A stretch of 64,000 nucleotides of DNA, taken from Candidatus Eiseniibacteriota bacterium. GTDB lineage: Bacteria; Eisenbacteria; RBG-16-71-46. The notes under the pieces were generated by a model, which saw only the letters and a list, made by a program, of their open reading frames with translations, had not been told where the DNA came from and did no database searches. Position numbers and translations under genes: made by a program. Location: the NCBI GenBank assembly GCA_016710095.1, contig JADJLL010000009.1:71305-135304 (forward strand). The letters are read 5' to 3'. Numbering within the stretch: position 1 is the first letter of the stretch; each line of letters begins with the position of its first letter. Below are positions 41,738-50,431 of the stretch, in pieces.

Positions 41738-44479
41738 ATGACTGACCGCGTATTCCCGTCGCGGACGGGCGCGACCGCGCCCAGTTTCGCTCCGGCCATC
41801 GGGCTGCGAGAAGTGCTCGAGGCTTCTCCGGACCTGGTCTTCTGCTGCGACTCCTACGGACGCTTCGTGTGGTCCTCCGCGGCGTTCGAGCTGCTCGCCG
41901 GCTACCGGTCGAGCGACCTCGTGGGTTCGGTGTTCGCCCATCTCATCCCGTCCTCCGAGCGCACCGGCGTGCTGCGTCACTTCGCGCGCCAGCTCCTGCG
42001 CGGCAGCTCGTTCAGCGAGCGCCAGCTCTCGATGCTGCGCAAGGACGGCTCGAGCGTGCGGATGAGCGTGCGCGTCCGGTTGATCCAGGGCTCGGACTCG
42101 GAGCGCTACTTCGTGGGCATCGCGCGTGAAGCCGACTCGTGGGAGACGCCGACCCCGCGCGCGATGGTCGCGAACGCCGAGCTGCTCGCGCTGCGCCGCC
42201 GGCTCGAGGACGCGGAAGCCGATCTCGCCGTGATGCGCCAGCGTTACGTCGAGACCGAGGGCGCGCTGGCCGAAGCCCGTCAGCGCACCGCGGGTCCGGA
42301 CGCCGAGCTCGAGGCGATGCGCGAGCGACTGGCGCTCACAGGCGCCGAGCACGACGTGCTGCTGCGCGAGCGTGACGACGCGCGGGCGCAGGCCCGCATG
42401 AAGAGCGAGTTCCTCGCGACCATGTCGCACGAGCTGCGCACGCCGCTCACCGGCATGCTCGGCATGGCGAGCATGCTCGCGCAGGGCCCGCTGTCGCTCG
42501 AGCAGCGCAACATGGTCGAGCTGCTGCAGCAGTCCGGGCAGTCGCTCCTCACGCTCGTCAACGACACGACCGACTACTCGCGCCTCGACGCGGGCCGCAT
42601 GGCGATCGACGCGATCGACTTCGACCTCCGCCGCGCGGTGGACCAGGTCGCGCAGCTGCTCTCGCCGCTCGCGGCCGAGAAGTCGCTGCAGTTCGAGTCG
42701 CGCGTCGAAGCCCTCGTGCCTTCGCGACTGCAGGGCGATCCGGGCCGGCTGCGCCAGGTGCTGCTCAACCTGTGCGGCAACGCGGTCAAGTTCACCGAGA
42801 GCGGCGGCGTGTCGCTGTCGGTCGAACGCATGAGCGAGGACGACAGCCGCGTCACGATGCTCTTCCGCATCTCGGACACCGGCATCGGCATGACGTCCGA
42901 GCAGCAGCGCGGTCTCTTCGAACCGTTCGCGCAGGCCGATCCGTCCATCACGCGCCGCTTCGGCGGCACGGGTCTCGGGCTCGCGATCTCGCGCCGGCTC
43001 GTGGAGCTCATGGGCGGCGAGATGGGCGTCGAGAGCGAAGCGGGGCAGGGCAGCACCTTCTGGTTCCGCCTCACCCTCGAGAAGCAGGCCGCCGTTCCCG
43101 CGCAGGACCCGCAGAACGTGGACCTCACGGGCGTGCGGCTGCTGCTCGCGCATCCTTCGGCCGCGGTGCGCCGCCTCATGGCGGACGTCGCGCAGGCCTG
43201 GGGTTGCGAGACCGCGGAAGCCGAGACCGGCATGGAGGCGCTCGACGCGGTGCGCCGCGCGGCGTCCTCCGGTTCGCCGTACCACGTGGCCGTCGTCTCG
43301 ATGCACCTGCCCGGGCTCGACGGTGAGGACCTCGGCCGCGCGATCCGCGCGGACCGCGAACTCGACCCGACGCTGCTCATGCTCACGACCGAGCAGGGCC
43401 GTCCGGGCGACGCGCAGCGCGTGAAGGACCTCGGCTATTCGGCCTACCTGCTCGAGCCGGTCGAGGTCGCGCAGTTCTACGACGCGCTCGCCGAAGTGAC
43501 GGGCCGCTCGCACGCGGAGATGGCGCCGCAGGAGCGTCCGCTCGTGACGCGGCACTCGCTCGCCGAGAGCCGCCGCGGCCGGCTGCGCATCCTGCTCGTC
43601 GAGGACGACCTCGTGAACCAGCTCGTCACGAAGAGCGCGCTCAACCGTGTCGGTTACCACGTGGAAGTCGCGGGCAGCGGGCGCGAGGCGATCGAGCGCA
43701 CGACGTCCGAGCGCTGGGACCTCATCCTCATGGACATGCAGATGCCCGGGCTCGACGGCTGCAGCGCGACGAGCGCCATCCGCGCCCGCGAACGCGGCGT
43801 GTGGCGCACGCCGATCCTCGGCCTGACGGGACACGCTTCGCACGCCGCGCACCGCGACCGCTGCATGTCGGCGGGCATGGACGACGTGTTCGGCAAGCCC
43901 GTGGACCTCGCCGAGCTGACGACCGCGGTCGAGCGCTGGACGCTCCGCGCGGAATCCCGGATCGAGGCGATCGCGGCGAACACGGTGGCGGAAGCCGGCG
44001 GCAACGCGGCGGCGTCCGTCCCGGCGCACACGGCGACGCCCGCGGCGCCCACGCTCGCGCTCGTCGAAGTGCCGGAGCACGAGCCGGTCGTGATCGACCA
44101 GTCGGTGCCGACGCTGCCGGAAGGCCCCGCGATCGATCTCGAGCAGCTGAACCTCGCGAGCATGGGACTTCCCGCGCTGCGCACGTCGCTGCTGCAGACC
44201 TACCTCGGCGACGTGTATCCGCGCCTCACGCGGCTGCAGGAAGCGATCGACGCCGGTGACGCCGTGCGCATCGAGTTCGAAGCGCATGGGCTGAACGGCA
44301 TGTGCGCCACCATCGGCGCGACCGGTTGCACGACGCTCTTCGGCGAGATCGAGCAGCGCGCTCGCGAGGGCCGTCTCGGCGACGGGCACGAACTGCTGTC
44401 GGCCGGGCGGGCGGAAGTGGCGCGCACGGAAGTGTTCATCGAGCGCTTCGAGCGGATGGTGCTGCGCGAAGCCGCCTGA
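41738..44479 (+). CDS. Hybrid sensor histidine kinase (PAS-coiled coil-HisKA-HATPase-REC-REC-Hpt)
   Basis: Predicted 913 aa, no membrane segment, so a cytoplasmic sensor. PAS domain ~25-130 (EVLEASPDLVFCCDSYGRFV); coiled coil ~150-220 (LRRRLEDAEADLAVMRQRYV); HisKA with H231 in MKSEFLATMSHELRTPLTGM; HATPase N, G1 and G2 boxes (LLNLCGNAVKFTESGG, ISDTGIGM, RRFGGTGLGLAISR). The first receiver (~460-580) has Ser521 where the phospho-Asp belongs (VAVVSMHLPGLDG), so it is a pseudo-receiver. The second is intact (D666, LILMDMQMPGLDG). The C-terminal Hpt has His850 in EAHGLNGMCATIG. Phosphate should flow H231-D666-H850 to an unlinked regulator. Signal unknown. The same plan, including the linker 'LVTRH.L.E.RR', recurs in the kinase at 59982. 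Confidence 0.93.
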   Translation: MTDRVFPSRTGATAPSFAPAIGLREVLEASPDLVFCCDSYGRFVWSSAAFELLAGYRSSDLVGSVFAHLIPSSERTGVLRHFARQLLRGSSFSERQLSMLRKDGSSVRMSVRVRLIQGSDSERYFVGIAREADSWETPTPRAMVANAELLALRRRLEDAEADLAVMRQRYVETEGALAEARQRTAGPDAELEAMRERLALTGAEHDVLLRERDDARAQARMKSEFLATMSHELRTPLTGMLGMASMLAQGPLSLEQRNMVELLQQSGQSLLTLVNDTTDYSRLDAGRMAIDAIDFDLRRAVDQVAQLLSPLAAEKSLQFESRVEALVPSRLQGDPGRLRQVLLNLCGNAVKFTESGGVSLSVERMSEDDSRVTMLFRISDTGIGMTSEQQRGLFEPFAQADPSITRRFGGTGLGLAISRRLVELMGGEMGVESEAGQGSTFWFRLTLEKQAAVPAQDPQNVDLTGVRLLLAHPSAAVRRLMADVAQAWGCETAEAETGMEALDAVRRAASSGSPYHVAVVSMHLPGLDGEDLGRAIRADRELDPTLLMLTTEQGRPGDAQRVKDLGYSAYLLEPVEVAQFYDALAEVTGRSHAEMAPQERPLVTRHSLAESRRGRLRILLVEDDLVNQLVTKSALNRVGYHVEVAGSGREAIERTTSERWDLILMDMQMPGLDGCSATSAIRARERGVWRTPILGLTGHASHAAHRDRCMSAGMDDVFGKPVDLAELTTAVERWTLRAESRIEAIAANTVAEAGGNAAASVPAHTATPAAPTLALVEVPEHEPVVIDQSVPTLPEGPAIDLEQLNLASMGLPALRTSLLQTYLGDVYPRLTRLQEAIDAGDAVRIEFEAHGLNGMCATIGATGCTTLFGEIEQRAREGRLGDGHELLSAGRAEVARTEVFIERFERMVLREAA

Positions 44480-44528
44480 GAAGCCCAAAGCAACGCGCGG
44501 CCGCGCACGCACGCGGCCGCAAACCACG

Positions 44529-44555
44529 CGAGCGCCCGTTCGACCGGGGCGCTCG
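44529..44555 (+). terminator. Hairpin after the hybrid kinase
   Basis: CGAGCGCCC (44529-44537) pairs with GGGCGCTCG (44547-44555), followed by TCGTGTTTCTTG. It separates the kinase from the MFS gene. Confidence 0.6.
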
Positions 44556-44614
44556 TCGTGTTTCTTGCCGGCGGCCGCGCCGCCGGCGGGACCGGCTCGC
44601 TCGCGTGCCGCGGG

Positions 44615-44623
44615 TGCTAGAGT
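44615..44623 (+). promoter_or_regulatory. Extended -10 promoter for the MFS gene
   Basis: TGC-TAGAGT (hexamer 44618-44623) ends nine bases before ATG 44633, with no Shine-Dalgarno between. This implies a leaderless or near-leaderless mRNA, like 15674 and 49253. Confidence 0.45.
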
Positions 44624-44632
44624 GCGCCGCTC

Positions 44633-45806
44633 ATGCGCTCCCACATCACGCCACGGCTCGCGGTGCTGTCGCTCGCGCACTTCACGATCGACTCGTACTC
44701 GAGCTTCTACATTCCGCTGCTGCCGCTGCTCGTCCATCGCCTCGGCCTCAACTACACGATGGTCGGCAGCCTCGTCGCGCTCGGCTCGATGTCCTCGTCG
44801 TTCTCGCAGCCGTTGTTCGGGCTGCTGTCCGACCGGTTGTCGCGGCCGTGGTTCGTGGCGGCGGGTCCGCTCGTCGCGGCCGTGTTCCTCTCGAGCATCG
44901 GCGCGGCTCCGACGTACGCGGCGCTCGTCGCGCTGCTCGTCGCCGGCGGCATCGGCGTCGCGGCGTTCCATCCGCAGACCGCTTCGCTCGCGGGCACGAG
45001 CACGGCGTCGCGCGGCATGGCGATGTCCTTCTGGGTGACCGGTGGCACGCTCGGCTGGGCGCTCGGCCCGATGTTCGCGACGCAGACCGCGCGCGTGTTC
45101 GGCCTCGAGCGCACGTGGATCGCGGCCGCGCCCGGCATCGTGCTCTCGCTCGCGCTCTTCCTCTGGCTGCGGCGCGTCCCGGCGATCCCGCACGCGGCGC
45201 GGCAACAGGCGAAGCTCTCCGAACTCGCGCCCGTCGCGCGTCCGCTCGGCATGCTCTACCTGACCGTGGTCACGCGTTCCGCCGTCTCGTCCGGGTTCGC
45301 GACCTTCCTGCCGCTGTACGTGCACGAGAAGGGCTGGTCGGTCGAGGCCGGCGGCCTGCTCACGACGATCTACCTCACGTGCGGCGCGCTCGGCGGATTC
45401 GCGGGCGGCGCGATCGCGGACCGGATCGGCGGGCATCGCGTCGTGCGCATGTCGTTCCTGGATCGCCGCGCCGTTCTTCGTCGCCTTCTTCCTGCTGCCG
45501 CTCACGCCCGCGCTCGTGTGCCTCGTCGCGGGCTACGCGTTCCTGCAGGCGTCACTGCCGGTCAACGTCGTGCTCGGCCAGGAACTGTCGCCGCGGCACG
45601 CCTCGACGATCTCGAGCCTGCTCATGGGCGCGGCGTGGGGCGTCGGCGCACTGCTCGTCGGCCCGATCGGCGCGCTCGCCGACCACTCGGGGCTGCGCGT
45701 CGCGCTCATGGCGCTCTCGAGCCTCATCGCGGTGGGGGCGCTCTGCGCCCGCGGCATCGAGCCGTCGAGGCGCGGACGGGTGACGACCGAGTCCGCGAAC
45801 GCCTGA
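44633..45806 (+). CDS. MFS transporter (fosmidomycin-resistance-like), frameshifted at 45460
   Basis: About 390 aa when reconstructed, with 12 predicted membrane helices. The N-terminal half reads LSLAHFTIDSYSSFYIPLLP then LLVHRLGLNYTMVGSLVALG, FSQPLFGLLSDRLSRPWFVA, GGIGVAAFHPQTASLAGTST; the DxYssfxPlLP start and 'FHP.a' are typical of the FSR family. At residue ~276 one extra G (TTC-CTG-G-ATC) shifts the frame; removing it continues as FLIAAPFFVAFFLLPLTPAL, GYAFLQASLPVNVVLGQELS and SSLLMGAAWGVGALLVGPIG to 45806. It exports small molecules using protons; substrate unknown. Confidence 0.88.
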
Positions 45807-45822
45807 CGCGTCCGCGCGCGGT

Positions 45823-47784
45823 TCAGCTGCGCGCGAACTCCTCGAGCACGGGCTCCGGCGCGGGCGCGGACGCGACCCAGCGTTCCGCCCAGCACTGCAG
45901 CGAGAGCAGCGTCCACAGCGTGCGGCCGCGGTCCTCGCGGCCCTCGAGATGCTCGCGCACGACCTGCTGCACCGCGCGTGCGTCGAGCACTCCGGCGCGT
46001 TCGATGCGCGCGGTCGAAAGCTCATCGAGCACGATGCCGCGCAGCGGACCGCGCGCCCACGCCGAGAACGGCGGCGAGAAGCCCTGCTTGCGGCGGGCGA
46101 GGAGGTCCGCGGGGAGCAGCGCTTTCGCGGCCTGCTTGAGCGCCCACTTGCCGCTCGTGCCGCGCAGCTTCGCGTCGTCGGGCAGCGCGAGCGCGAACTC
46201 GATCAGCGAGCCGCGCAGGAACGGCGCGCGCGACTCGACGCCGTGCGCCATCGTGCAGCGGTCCACCTTCGTGAGCAGGTCGCCGGACAGGTAGGTCTCG
46301 AAGTCGAGCAACTGGTACGCGGTGATGCCCGCGCGCCCGCCCGGCTGCAGGATCTGCATGTCGCCGAGCACGCTCTCGAGGTGACGCACGTGGGCGAGCG
46401 GCGCCGACGCGCTCGCGGCCGCGCGCAGCTCGGGCGAGAGCAGCGCCATCGCCTCTTCCGCGCGCGCGGTGCCGAACCACGCGAGGTGGCGTTCGAACGG
46501 CGACAGCCCGCGCACGCCGAGGAACCGCTCGAGCAGGTGCGCGATCGTGACGTGGTGATGCTTCGGGCGGAAGCGCCGCGCGAGCGCGACGATCGCCGCC
46601 GCGATCGGGCCCGGCACGTGGTTCGCGAAACCCGCGTGACGGTGGCCGAGGTAGGTGGGGTAGCCGCCGAACAGTTCGTCGCCGCCCTCGCCGGTCAGCA
46701 CGACCGGCACGTGCGCCGACGCGAATCGCGCGAGCGCCCAGGTGGGCAGCACGCTCGGATCGCCGAGCGGCTGGTCCATGCCGACGGCCCAGGTCTGCAG
46801 CGCTTCTTCGCCCTCGCGATCGGTCATCACGAGTTCGTGGTGCTCCGCGCCGATCGACTCGGCGACGCGGCGCGCGTACGCCGACTCGTCGTAGCCGCGG
46901 TGCGCGATGCGCATGCTGAAGGTGGGGAAGGCGTGCTTGAGGTGCCGCGCCGCGAGCGTCGCGACGAGTCCCGAGTCCACGCCGCCCGACAGGAAGACGC
47001 CGAACGGCACTTCGCCCGGCACGCGCGAGGCGACCGCCTGCGCGAGCGCGCTTTCGGCGAGCGCCGGCGTGGCCTCGACCGGATGGCGCACGTCGCTCGC
47101 GAGCAGCGCGTCCCACGGACGCCACCAGCGGCGTGTGCGCAGCGCGCCGTCGCGCCACGTGAGCGTGTGCGCGGGCGGCAGCTGCCTGAGTTCGGCGAAC
47201 GCCGAGTCGGCGCCCGCGAAGTAGCCGTGCACGAGGTAGCGCGAGATCGCGTCGGCCGACGGACGGCGCGAGACCCACGGCAGCGCCGCGAGCGCGCCGG
47301 GTTCGGACGCGAACGCGAAGCGGCCACCGGCGGTCGTGTAGAAGAGCGGCTTCTCGCCCGCGCGATCGCGCGCGAGCGTCAGCGTGCGCGTGGCGCGGTC
47401 CCACAACGCGACGGCGAACATGCCGTCGAGCGTCTCGGGGAACAGGTCGCCGCGCTCTTCGTAGAGGTGCGGCAGCAGCGCGGTGTCGGGGCCTTCCGGC
47501 ACGTCGTGCCCGCGCGAACGCAGCTCGCGCAGCAGCACGTCGTGGTTGTAGATCTCGCCGTTCGCGACGCCGACGACGTCGCCGGTCTCGCTCTCGAGCG
47601 TGCGCGCGGGCTGGTTCGGCGCGACGATCGCGAGCCGCGCGATGCCGATCGCGATGCTCTCGCCGCCCCACAGCGCTTCGCCGGAGGGACCGCGATGCCG
47701 CATCCGGCGCACCATGGCGCGGACGAAGTCGAGACGTTCGGGAGCGGAGAGGTCCGGCGCGATCAGGCCGGCGATGCCACACAT
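45823..47784 (-). CDS. asnB: Asparagine synthase (glutamine-hydrolysing)
   Basis: Predicted 653 aa. ATG 47784 is fixed by the N-terminal nucleophile: MCGIAGLIAPD, so Cys becomes residue 1 after Met removal. The glutaminase domain follows (RMRHRGPSGEALWGGESIAI, GVANGEIYNHDVLLRELRSR). The synthetase domain has the PP-loop SGGVDSGLVATLA, TGEGGDELFGGYPTYLGH and DLLTKVDRCTMAHGVESRAP. It makes asparagine from aspartate and glutamine with ATP, or amidates a related acid; many AsnB paralogues act in surface polysaccharide synthesis. The GT39 gene follows 20 bases upstream in the same direction, hinting at an envelope role. There is a Pro-rich C-terminal end (ASAPAPEPVLEEFARS). Confidence 0.95.
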   Translation of the reverse strand: MCGIAGLIAPDLSAPERLDFVRAMVRRMRHRGPSGEALWGGESIAIGIARLAIVAPNQPARTLESETGDVVGVANGEIYNHDVLLRELRSRGHDVPEGPDTALLPHLYEERGDLFPETLDGMFAVALWDRATRTLTLARDRAGEKPLFYTTAGGRFAFASEPGALAALPWVSRRPSADAISRYLVHGYFAGADSAFAELRQLPPAHTLTWRDGALRTRRWWRPWDALLASDVRHPVEATPALAESALAQAVASRVPGEVPFGVFLSGGVDSGLVATLAARHLKHAFPTFSMRIAHRGYDESAYARRVAESIGAEHHELVMTDREGEEALQTWAVGMDQPLGDPSVLPTWALARFASAHVPVVLTGEGGDELFGGYPTYLGHRHAGFANHVPGPIAAAIVALARRFRPKHHHVTIAHLLERFLGVRGLSPFERHLAWFGTARAEEAMALLSPELRAAASASAPLAHVRHLESVLGDMQILQPGGRAGITAYQLLDFETYLSGDLLTKVDRCTMAHGVESRAPFLRGSLIEFALALPDDAKLRGTSGKWALKQAAKALLPADLLARRKQGFSPPFSAWARGPLRGIVLDELSTARIERAGVLDARAVQQVVREHLEGREDRGRTLWTLLSLQCWAERWVASAPAPEPVLEEFARS

Positions 47785-47803
47785 GAGTTGTCGGATGCTC
47801 CCG

Positions 47804-49237
47804 TCAGCGTTCGGTCGCGCTCTCACGGCGCCAGGCCGTGAAGCGCGGTCCTTCGTGAATGCGAGTCCAGCCGGCGCCGGGCGCGGGGCCCGGGCGGTGA
47901 TGCGACTGGACGATGACGTCGGCCGGCAGCGAATCGGTCTCCGCTCGCAGCGTCCACAACCCGCGCGCGCGCAACGACTCGCGGTACCGCACGACGTACG
48001 TGCTCGTGATCTCGTGGCCGAGGTCGGAGAGCACGGGATTCGAGCGGCCCAGCAGGAAATCGGTGCCGGGACTATAGCAGCGCTCGTAAACGACTGTCCC
48101 GCCTCCGGAGGCCCGAATGGCGCGGGCGAGGGCCGCGCCGGACTGCGACTCGGCATATCGCAACACGAAGGGGCTCGCGGCCACCACGGCGAGGGGGATC
48201 GCACCCAGTGCGAGCGCCGTCACGAGGGGGCGCGGGCGGCGGCCGGCCGCTCTCCAGGCGCTCGCGGCGACCCAGGCGAGCGCGGGGATCGCGGGCAACA
48301 GGTAGGTGACGAGCTTGCTGCGCGACACGCTGAAGAACACGGCCGCGAACAGCACGAAGCCGAGCGCGACGCGCGCGCCGGTCGAGCGCGGCAGCTTCCA
48401 CGGCGTGCCGAGCGACCACGGCAGCGCGCCACCCGCGAGCACCGCGGGCACGAACCACCACGGCTGCTCGCGCTTGAACGAGCCCGACGTCATGCGCTCG
48501 AGCGACTCCTCGAGGAACGCGTAGCGCGCGTACTCGGGATGGCGGCGCAGCGCGAACGCGAACCATCCGCCCGCGACGCCGAACACGATCACCCATCCCG
48601 GCCACCAGGCGAGCCAGCGCAACGGCGCGCGGCTGCGCATGACGAGCGCGGCGGCCACGCTGCCGCCCAGCGCCCACGCCAGCATCACGGGCCCCTTCAC
48701 GAGCACGCCGAGCGCGACGGCGGCGAACATCCACGCGCGCCGGCGCGACGAGACTCCGCGCTCGCATTCGACCGCGAGCAGCGTCCAGACGGCGGTCACG
48801 CACGCGGCGAGCGGCATGTCGAAGATCACGTAGGCCGCGAGCACCGCGAACAGCGGCGCGCACGCGGTGAGCGCCACGGTGAGCGTCGCGTGCGCGTCGT
48901 CCTCGAGCCGGCGCGAAGCGCGCGCGAGGAGCAGCAGCGCCGCGAGCGCGGCGAGCATCGCGGGCAACCGTGCGGCGAGCGGCGTGGGGCCGAGCACGCG
49001 GATGCACGCGGCCGCCGCCGCGAAGAGCGCGGGCGGCTTGTCGAGATACGGCAGCCCCGCGAGATGGGGAATCACGACGTCGCCGTTCACCGCCATCTCC
49101 CGGGCGACTTCCGCGTTGCGCCCCTCGTCGGGGTCGATCAGCGGGAAGGCGAGGGCGAGGTAGAGCGAGAAGGCGAACGAGGCGGCGAGGATCATGAGCA
49201 ACGGGCGCGGCAAGCCGCGCGAAGGCAGGGTATTCAC
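47804..49237 (-). CDS. GT39-family (ArnT/PMT-like) membrane glycosyltransferase
   Basis: Predicted 477 aa. I chose GTG 49237 (VNTLPSRGLPRPLLMILAAS) because the upstream part is Gly/Arg-rich and not conserved. The protein has ~11-12 membrane helices. The first periplasmic loop holds PLIDPDEGRNAEVAREMAVN, the PMT/ArnT 'D-E-..Y/R' catalytic signature (Asp-Glu), and GLPYLDKPPALF. Later loops have YARYAFLEESLERMTSGSFK and EQPWWFVPAVLAGGALPWSL, also typical ('hr.pw.yy'). Such enzymes transfer a sugar from a polyprenyl-phosphate donor to lipid A or protein. Acceptor unknown. A TGC-TAGCTT element seven bases before GTG and the lack of a Shine-Dalgarno suggest a leaderless start. Confidence 0.88.
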   Translation of the reverse strand: MNTLPSRGLPRPLLMILAASFAFSLYLALAFPLIDPDEGRNAEVAREMAVNGDVVIPHLAGLPYLDKPPALFAAAAACIRVLGPTPLAARLPAMLAALAALLLLARASRRLEDDAHATLTVALTACAPLFAVLAAYVIFDMPLAACVTAVWTLLAVECERGVSSRRRAWMFAAVALGVLVKGPVMLAWALGGSVAAALVMRSRAPLRWLAWWPGWVIVFGVAGGWFAFALRRHPEYARYAFLEESLERMTSGSFKREQPWWFVPAVLAGGALPWSLGTPWKLPRSTGARVALGFVLFAAVFFSVSRSKLVTYLLPAIPALAWVAASAWRAAGRRPRPLVTALALGAIPLAVVAASPFVLRYAESQSGAALARAIRASGGGTVVYERCYSPGTDFLLGRSNPVLSDLGHEITSTYVVRYRESLRARGLWTLRAETDSLPADVIVQSHHRPGPAPGAGWTRIHEGPRFTAWRRESATER

Positions 49238-49244
49238 GCGCGGA

Positions 49245-49253
49245 AAGCTAGCA
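49245..49253 (-). promoter_or_regulatory. Extended -10 promoter for the GT39-asnB pair
   Basis: On the minus strand TGC-TAGCTT (hexamer 49250-49245) lies seven bases before GTG 49237 with no Shine-Dalgarno. It has the same form as the elements at 15674 and 44615. Confidence 0.45.
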
Positions 49254-49531
49254 CGGGCGGCGCCCGCCGCGCCGCCCTGCGGGCCCCGGGCGCGGCCCCG
49301 CCGCCGCACGCTCGCCGCGCCCCCGGACGGCGCGACCTCCGGCGTACAAGCCCGTGCAGCGACACGTGACTTCCGCCGATGACGGGCGGACAGGATCCCG
49401 GCCGCAGGCCCCTTCGGGGTTGCGCGCCGTGGGGCGCTGCCGTTTCATGCGCCGGGAATCGAGGGGCGAACCGGCCCCGCACGACGACGGACCGTCGGAC
49501 GCGTTCGCGCGTCCCATCGAAGGGAGTGGCG

Positions 49532-50428
49532 ATGGAACTCGGATTTCTCGGCCTCGGCCGCATGGGATTCAACATGACGCTGCGCCTCCTGCGCGGCGGG
49601 CACCGTGTGGTGGCCTGGAACCGGAGTCCGGACAAGGTGCAGGAAGCGGTCGCGCAGGGCGCCGTCGGCGCCGCGTCGGTCGCCGAGGTCGTGGGCGCGC
49701 TCGCCGCGCCGCGCGTGCTGTGGATCATGCTGCCGGCCGGCAAGGCGACGGACGACATGATCGACCAGCTCGTGCCGCTGCTCTCGAAGGGCGATCTCAT
49801 CGTGGACGGCGGCAACACGAACTTCCACGACGACAAGCGCCGCGCCGCCGCGCTCGCGACGCACGGCATCGGCTACGCCGACGTCGGCACGTCGGGCGGC
49901 GTGTGGGGGCTGCAGAACGGCTACTGCATGATGGCCGGCGGAGCGCCGAACGACATCGCGCGGCTCACGCCCGCGCTCGACACGCTCGGTCCGCCGGACG
50001 GCTGGTTGCACACGGGCGCCGTGGGCTCGGGGCACTTCTCGAAGATGATCCACAACGGCATCGAGTACGGCATGATGCAGGCGTACGCCGAGGGCTTCGA
50101 GATCCTGCAGGCGAGCGAGTACGACTACGACCTCGCGAAGCTTTCGCACCTCTGGAACCAGGGCAGCGTGGTGCGCTCGTGGCTGCTCGAACTGGCCGAG
50201 CTCGCGTTCAAGCAGGACCCGAAGCTCGAGAAGATCCGCGGCTTCGTCGAGGACTCGGGCGAAGGGCGCTGGACGGTGCTCGAGGCGATCGACAAGAACA
50301 TCCCGGCCGAAGTGCTCACGCTGTCGCTCATGCGCCGCTTCCGTTCGCGCCAGGAAGACACCTTCACCGACCGCGTGCTGGCCGCGCTCCGCAACCAGTT
50401 CGGCGGTCACGCGGTGAAGGAGAAGTAG
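49532..50428 (+). CDS. gnd: 6-phosphogluconate dehydrogenase (decarboxylating), short form
   Basis: Predicted 298 aa, the short YqeC/GndA type rather than the ~470-aa form. ATG 49532 after AGGGAG. N-terminal Rossmann fold MELGFLGLGRMGFNMTLRLL with NADP-binding-type WNRSPDK (Arg after Asn suggests NADP preference); GDLIVDGGNTNFHDDKRRAA, DVGTSGGVWGLQNGYCMMAG, and the catalytic-lysine-equivalent segment GAVGSGHFSKMIHNGIEYGM. It oxidises 6-phosphogluconate to ribulose-5-phosphate. The stop is three bases before zwf, so this is the first gene of a gnd-zwf-pgl operon. Confidence 0.95.
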   Translation: MELGFLGLGRMGFNMTLRLLRGGHRVVAWNRSPDKVQEAVAQGAVGAASVAEVVGALAAPRVLWIMLPAGKATDDMIDQLVPLLSKGDLIVDGGNTNFHDDKRRAAALATHGIGYADVGTSGGVWGLQNGYCMMAGGAPNDIARLTPALDTLGPPDGWLHTGAVGSGHFSKMIHNGIEYGMMQAYAEGFEILQASEYDYDLAKLSHLWNQGSVVRSWLLELAELAFKQDPKLEKIRGFVEDSGEGRWTVLEAIDKNIPAEVLTLSLMRRFRSRQEDTFTDRVLAALRNQFGGHAVKEK

Positions 50429-50431
50429 GCG

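Noticed and set aside
41600..45505. 1301-codon open frame antisense to the hybrid kinase and MFS genes
   Set aside because: It spans two unrelated genes and an intergenic terminator, and translates to Arg/Glu/His-rich sequence with no recognisable domain.
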